From assembly GCA_001940845.1 (NCBI GenBank), contig MSGV01000043.1, positions 1 to 64,000 of the forward strand: DNA of 64,000 bases, read 5' to 3'. Below, piece by piece: positions 60,269-64,000 of this stretch. The position numbers and the translations under genes are program-made. The notes under the pieces were generated by a model. The model searched no databases, was not told the origin of the DNA, and worked only from the letters and a program-made list of their open reading frames with translations. Position 1 is the first letter of the stretch. Each line of letters starts with the position of its first letter. The stretch comes from Christensenellaceae bacterium Phil7. Its GTDB lineage: Bacteria > Bacillota > Clostridia > Christensenellales > CAG-138.

Positions 60269-60802
60269 TTAAAACTTTTCACGATGAAGCGGCAGATATA
60301 CCGTCCTTCCATTTTCCTTCGCACTCTCAAATAGTGTTATCCCCTGCACACTCATTTCAGTACGAAATTTAATATCCCGCATCTCAATCATAGTAAGTTC
60401 ATCATGTTCAACATTGCGGCCAAGCGTAATATGAGGAATAAATCGCTTGTATTCACGCGAAAAGCCGTTATCAGCCAAAGCACATTCCAGCGATTCATGC
60501 AGTATTGTAAGCTCTGATATTTGCCCCTCCACAGCTATAAATGAGGTTTTACGCCCGGATTTATCAAAAAAATCATATTTGCTCGGACGCAAAATAAATG
60601 GACGAATACCCTGTGCAGCCTTTTTAATAGCCTCGACTGCTCCTGCAAGATCACTGCTCTCTCCAATATAATGCAATGTAATATGCAGATTTTCCTCATT
60701 TACAAAGCGTCCGCCAGTGCTTTTAATTTTAAGCTCTTTGATAGCTCCCGAAATCTCTCTCTTCATGGACTTCGGGAGCTCTATTGCAATGAATAATTTC
60801 AT
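60269..60802 (-). CDS. thpR: RNA 2',3'-cyclic phosphodiesterase ThpR (LigT)
   Basis: A 2H-family phosphodiesterase of 177 residues. Two HxTx motifs form the active site: LHITLHYIGES (near residue 41) and PHITLGRNV (near 129). Typical start MKLFIAIELP. The physiological substrate is unsettled. Its start codon overlaps the stop of the M32 gene (TAATG). Confidence 0.95.
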   Translation of the reverse strand: MKLFIAIELPKSMKREISGAIKELKIKSTGGRFVNEENLHITLHYIGESSDLAGAVEAIKKAAQGIRPFILRPSKYDFFDKSGRKTSFIAVEGQISELTILHESLECALADNGFSREYKRFIPHITLGRNVEHDELTMIEMRDIKFRTEMSVQGITLFESAKENGRTVYLPLHREKF

Positions 60803-62304
60803 TATAGGTTATAGATCCCCTTAAATTTTTCAGTCAGATACCTGATATAGTAATCCGGATTAAAGCTTTCGCCGCAAGCATTTTCAATAAGCTCAGCAGG
60901 AGTCTTTACGCGTCCATATCTATAAATTTTGTCGGTAAGCCATGCAACTATCTCAGATATTCTTCCCTCTGATACAAGCTTTTCAACATCAAGCTCTTTT
61001 TTCATATTGAAGAATATTTGAGCGCTATATGCAGATCCCAGTGCATAGCTTGGAAAATATCCTATCGAACCTCCGCTCCAATGCATATCCTGAAGCACAC
61101 CTTCGCTATCGCTAGGCACATCAACCCCAAGATACTCCTTATATAGCCTATTCCATTCGGAAGGAAGCTCCTTAGTAGTCAAGCTACCATCCATAAGACG
61201 CTTTTCAAGCTCATATCGCACCATAATATGCAGGCAATAAGTAAGCTCATCTGCCTCCGTCCTGATAAGAGAAGGTTCCGCTTTATTTACAGCAAGATAG
61301 AATTGATGAGCATTTACATTCTTAAGCTGCTCTGGGAACAGCTTTTTGATCTCTGGAAATACATAATCGATAAAAGCCTCGCTCCTGCCAATGATATTTT
61401 CAAAGAAGCGCGATTGGGATTCATGTATACCCATGGAAGCACCTCCGGCAAGAGGAGAGCCTATGAGATCATCCCCGGTATTAAGTTCGTATAGCGCATG
61501 GCCGCCTTCATGAATGACGGAATACATGCTGCTCGCCGCCATATTTTCATAATAATGAGTCGTAATACGTACATCATGCTTGTTAAAATTCGTCGTATAG
61601 GGATGCTCAACCTCTCCAATTATGCAATCATCCCTATTGATGCTCATAACATTCATTAAGTAATCCGAAAGCTGCCGTTGCACAGATATTGGGTATGATA
61701 ATTCAATAAATGATGTATCAATCATATTTCCCTTCTCGCTTATTTCATGTATCAACGGAACTATTGCAGACTTAAGTTTTGAAAAGAATTCATCAAGCAT
61801 CTTCATGCTCGCTCCCTTTTCGTACTCATTAAGCCAATAATCATAAGGGCAAAGCTCTGAATGTTGATATTGGGCAAACTTTATATTAAACCCAATAATT
61901 TTAGCAAGCAAGGGCTCAAAGATCGAATAATCATTCTTATTCTTTGCCTCAACCCATTTATCACGTGCTTCTGCAAGAACAACGTTATACTCGGTATATT
62001 CGTCCATTGGAATATTTTTCATGTATGCAAGCTCACGATATTCTTCTTCAACCTCACGGCGCGTAATAAGATCAAGCTCATCCCTATGAGCATACAGAAG
62101 CTCAATAACTTCTATATGCTCATCGTTTACCATAAGCTTGTAGGTTATCTCACTCATTATGCCCATCGTGGACGCAAAACCCATCGATGCGTTTTTAGGA
62201 GCCGCAGTCTCCTGATCATAGTACAGCACGCCGATCACGTGGTTATATGCATGAGCTTCCGCATTCGTTTTTTTGAATAGCTCTATAGCTTTCTGAAGTT
62301 CCAT
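60802..62304 (-). CDS. Carboxypeptidase M32 (Taq-type)
   Basis: A zinc carboxypeptidase of 500 residues that trims C-terminal residues. The HExxH zinc motif appears as SVIHEGGHALYELN, with ligand Glu in GIHESQSRFFEN and the substrate-binding Tyr region DMHWSGGSIGYFPSYALG and RIRTEADELTYCLH-like TEADELTYCLHIMVRYELE. Standard family length. Located directly after dnaN by 84 bases; probably part of the long minus-strand run. Confidence 0.95.
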   Translation of the reverse strand: MELQKAIELFKKTNAEAHAYNHVIGVLYYDQETAAPKNASMGFASTMGIMSEITYKLMVNDEHIEVIELLYAHRDELDLITRREVEEEYRELAYMKNIPMDEYTEYNVVLAEARDKWVEAKNKNDYSIFEPLLAKIIGFNIKFAQYQHSELCPYDYWLNEYEKGASMKMLDEFFSKLKSAIVPLIHEISEKGNMIDTSFIELSYPISVQRQLSDYLMNVMSINRDDCIIGEVEHPYTTNFNKHDVRITTHYYENMAASSMYSVIHEGGHALYELNTGDDLIGSPLAGGASMGIHESQSRFFENIIGRSEAFIDYVFPEIKKLFPEQLKNVNAHQFYLAVNKAEPSLIRTEADELTYCLHIMVRYELEKRLMDGSLTTKELPSEWNRLYKEYLGVDVPSDSEGVLQDMHWSGGSIGYFPSYALGSAYSAQIFFNMKKELDVEKLVSEGRISEIVAWLTDKIYRYGRVKTPAELIENACGESFNPDYYIRYLTEKFKGIYNL

Positions 62305-62388
62305 AATTATTAACCGCCTTTCAATACTTTGATTTTTAATTTAACAAGTCTCCGCCATATTTCCCAGGAAATTTTCCCCTTTTAATAA

Positions 62389-63495
62389 TCAACTATTAAA
62401 CAATCTTACAGGGAGAATCATATAATAATATCTTTCTCCTTCGGTTGGTACTATCACGCAGGGGGTCACGGAATTATTCATATTCATAAAGATACTTTCA
62501 TCCTCAAGCACCTTCATTACATCCAGTATATATTTCGCGTTAAAAGCGATCTCTATATCCTTCCCTACGAGATTGATCTCGATTTCATCATTGATGCTTC
62601 CCTTCTCGCTATTCGCAGTTATGTGCAGCATATCACCTTCAAAATTGAATCTGATCATATTTGATTTCGATTCCCTTGCCATCAGCAGCGCGCGCTCAGC
62701 ACTGTTTTTAAGTTCCTCCACGCTTACGCTCACCTTTGTTGTAAAATTCTTTGGCAAAATGCTATTATAATTCACATATTCCCCATCGAGCAGCCTTGAT
62801 ATCAGCCTTGTCATACCTATCTCAAGTTTGATGTGAGTTGATGAAAATACGAGCCGTATCTTTTCATCATCGCTTGATAATATGTTTGATATCTCCATGA
62901 GCGTACGATAAGGGATAATCACCTGTTTTTCGCCGGTACAATTCTCTATTTTTTCAGTTCGCATTGCGAGCCTGAATCCATCAAGCGCAACCATAATAAG
63001 CTGCTTGTCCTCAGTAAACTTCAAGCAAACACCGCCAAGTATCGGCTTTGATTCGTCCATGGAAACTGAAAAAACCGTTTGCTTAATCATACTTTTCAGA
63101 ATTGACTGTGATATTTCGGCTGAGAATTCATCCTTTACTCTGACCATTTCGGGATATTCATCGGCTGGAATTATCTGCAAAGAAGATTTTACTCTGCCTG
63201 AACATAATTTAAGTGAATTATTATCGGTCTCAAATGTTATATTAGGTCCGGTAAATCTCCTTATAAGATCAGCACAAAGCTTACCAGGCAATACGGCTGA
63301 ACCTTCTTCATCAACAATAGCGGGGATTTCAGTTTCAATCTGCAGCGATAGATCAGAGCATTTAAGGAAAAGGGTGTTAGCTCCTGCATAGATATAGATA
63401 CCCTCCAGTATTGGAAGGCTGCTGTGAGCGGGCATAGCCTTGGCTACAACAGAGATTGCTTCGTTCATTTCCTTCGTATCAACAGTAAAGCGCAT
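62389..63495 (-). CDS. dnaN: DNA polymerase III sliding clamp, beta subunit
   Basis: The ring-shaped processivity clamp of the replicase. From MRFTVDTKEMNEAISVVAKAM the length is 368 residues, the usual size. LPILEGIYIYA, PILGGVCLKF (SSP-like), KNFTTKVSVSVEELKNSAERALLMA and the C-terminal YYYMILPVRLF, typical of beta clamps, are all there. The track ORF begins 28 codons upstream in triplet-repeat DNA. The ATG at 63495 with TTGGAGAAAAC before it is the start. dnaA is not visible upstream within 500 bases, so dnaN is probably transcribed from its own promoter at 63853-63881. Confidence 0.98.
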   Translation of the reverse strand: MRFTVDTKEMNEAISVVAKAMPAHSSLPILEGIYIYAGANTLFLKCSDLSLQIETEIPAIVDEEGSAVLPGKLCADLIRRFTGPNITFETDNNSLKLCSGRVKSSLQIIPADEYPEMVRVKDEFSAEISQSILKSMIKQTVFSVSMDESKPILGGVCLKFTEDKQLIMVALDGFRLAMRTEKIENCTGEKQVIIPYRTLMEISNILSSDDEKIRLVFSSTHIKLEIGMTRLISRLLDGEYVNYNSILPKNFTTKVSVSVEELKNSAERALLMARESKSNMIRFNFEGDMLHITANSEKGSINDEIEINLVGKDIEIAFNAKYILDVMKVLEDESIFMNMNNSVTPCVIVPTEGERYYYMILPVRLFNS

Positions 63496-63510
63496 GTTTT
63501 CTCCAATCTC

Positions 63511-63765
63511 ATTAATAATTATTAGTACAGTAGTAGCAGTAGTAGTAGTGTGGAAACCATGGAAAACATAAGTTTGCACATGATTTTATTGGTTTTTTTA
63601 TCCACTAAAGCTATGGAAAAAACGAGGATAAAAGGATTAGTTTTCAACTTTATCCTTTTATTCACACTTTCCACAATCTATTAAAACTTTTCCTTGTGGA
63701 AAACGTGGATAACATGGATAAAGTTTCCACAATATATCAACGTTTTTATTGTTTTCCACAGTGCT
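63511..63765. other. oriC: Candidate oriC: DnaA-trio-like repeats and DnaA-box-like cluster
   Basis: Next to the dnaN start, ATTAATAATTATTAG runs into TAGTAGCAGTAGTAGTAG and then TGTGGAAAC, a DnaA-box-like sequence. TAG triplets next to a DnaA box are the DnaA-trio arrangement of bacterial origin unwinding elements. Further right are TTATCCACT (63597), CGTGGATAAC (63704), CATGGATAA (63713) and TTTTCCACA (63753). None is a perfect box, but their clustering is not random. Confidence 0.65.
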
Positions 63766-63818
63766 TTTGGCAGTATGAACGGCCGAACGACTGCTTCGGG
63801 CAATAGCTATGCTTGAAA

Positions 63819-63836
63819 TGTAAACATATGTTTACA
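63819..63836. promoter_or_regulatory. 18-bp perfect palindrome (operator-like)
   Basis: TGTAAACATATGTTTACA is a perfect inverted repeat about 10 bases downstream of the start point predicted for the leftward promoter, a typical place for a repressor operator. The binding protein is unknown. Confidence 0.55.
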
Positions 63837-63852
63837 TAATTACCCTACTTTA

Positions 63853-63881
63853 ATTATACTCTTTATTTGGCCCTAAAGCAA
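63853..63881 (-). promoter_or_regulatory. Leftward promoter toward dnaN
   Basis: On the minus strand TTGCTT, 17 bp, TATAAT. It would give dnaN a leader of about 350 bases that runs through the palindrome and the origin elements. Confidence 0.65.
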
Positions 63882-63912
63882 GCTTTTTTGATCGGCTATT
63901 CTATAATTAGGC

Positions 63913-63941
63913 TTGATTTTTATGATAGCATACATTATAAT
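63913..63941 (+). promoter_or_regulatory. Rightward promoter leaving the window
   Basis: TTGATT, 17 bp, TATAAT, divergent from the dnaN promoter and about 30 bases away from it. The gene it drives is past base 64000. Confidence 0.55.
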
Positions 63942-64000
63942 TTAAGACGAAAAATAATGGAATTGTTGTATAAATTCGTTATGCGGAATTAATAGGTTGG

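Noticed and set aside
1-64000. tRNA, CRISPR, insertion sequence, prophage or toxin-antitoxin loci
   Set aside because: I looked for TTCGAATC T-arms, repeat-spacer arrays, transposase or integrase motifs and small two-gene toxin pairs in the gaps and found none that I could support.

Overview
The window looks like one flank of the chromosomal replication origin of a spore-forming, low-to-mid-GC Bacillota (class Clostridia). The evidence is Firmicutes-type promoters (TTGACA or TTGCAA, 17 bp, TATAAT), strong AGGAGG ribosome binding sites, and the genes spmA, spmB, spoIID, parA/parB with two perfect parS sites, and dnaN. I cannot name a genus. No tRNA, rRNA, CRISPR array, insertion sequence or prophage was recognised. 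A perfect consensus promoter at the left edge fires leftward out of the window.

Layout. 0-2.5 kb: a P-II-like small protein, a cation/proton antiporter, then an unexpected cluster of four perfect DnaA boxes. 2.5-4.7 kb: tsaD operon (minus). 4.8-9.1 kb: a 1424-residue secreted subtilisin-like protease with an internal dockerin. 9.3-13 kb: truA, the stand-alone rplJ-rplL pair with its L10 leader, and glgA. 13-16.5 kb: a very large lamin-tail/CotH lipoprotein. 16.8-26 kb: mixed single genes (DUF1836, DegV, SDR, amidase, Mrp, three small or acetyltransferase genes, exonuclease III, a DUF1540 gene missed by the ORF track, SpoIID). 26-29 kb: a NfeD/FloA membrane-microdomain operon with two unknown membrane proteins. 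29-35.5 kb: CtpA-type protease, TtcA-like enzyme, DUF362-ferredoxin protein, MscS channel and two secreted unknowns.

35.7-49 kb (plus strand): lspA-rluD-HEAT/THUMP methyltransferase-alaX, a terminator touching parS, spmA-spmB, comB, a second parS, then a compact run parA-parB-methyltransferase-double RluA synthase-mnmG-rsmI. Chromosome segregation and rRNA/tRNA modification genes therefore appear to share one transcript. 49-56 kb: DUF1294, a lipoprotein, a CDP-alcohol phosphotransferase, an ECF folate transporter (folT) with an apparent tetrahydrofolate riboswitch and an unusual extracytoplasmic tail, LOG, USP, and a foreign-looking acetyltransferase. 56-63.5 kb (minus strand): dnaN followed by M32 carboxypeptidase, thpR, lipid kinase, DUF5711, cvpA, trmN-like and rsmG.

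The last 500 bases hold the strongest origin signal: TAG triplets resembling DnaA-trios directly joined to a DnaA-box-like sequence, more DnaA-box-like sequences, an AT-rich stretch, an 18-bp perfect palindrome and divergent promoters. dnaA itself is not in the window. Most products are housekeeping. The most unusual items are the double pseudouridine synthase, the folT leader and tail, the dispersed DnaA-box clusters and the DnaA-trio element beside dnaN.
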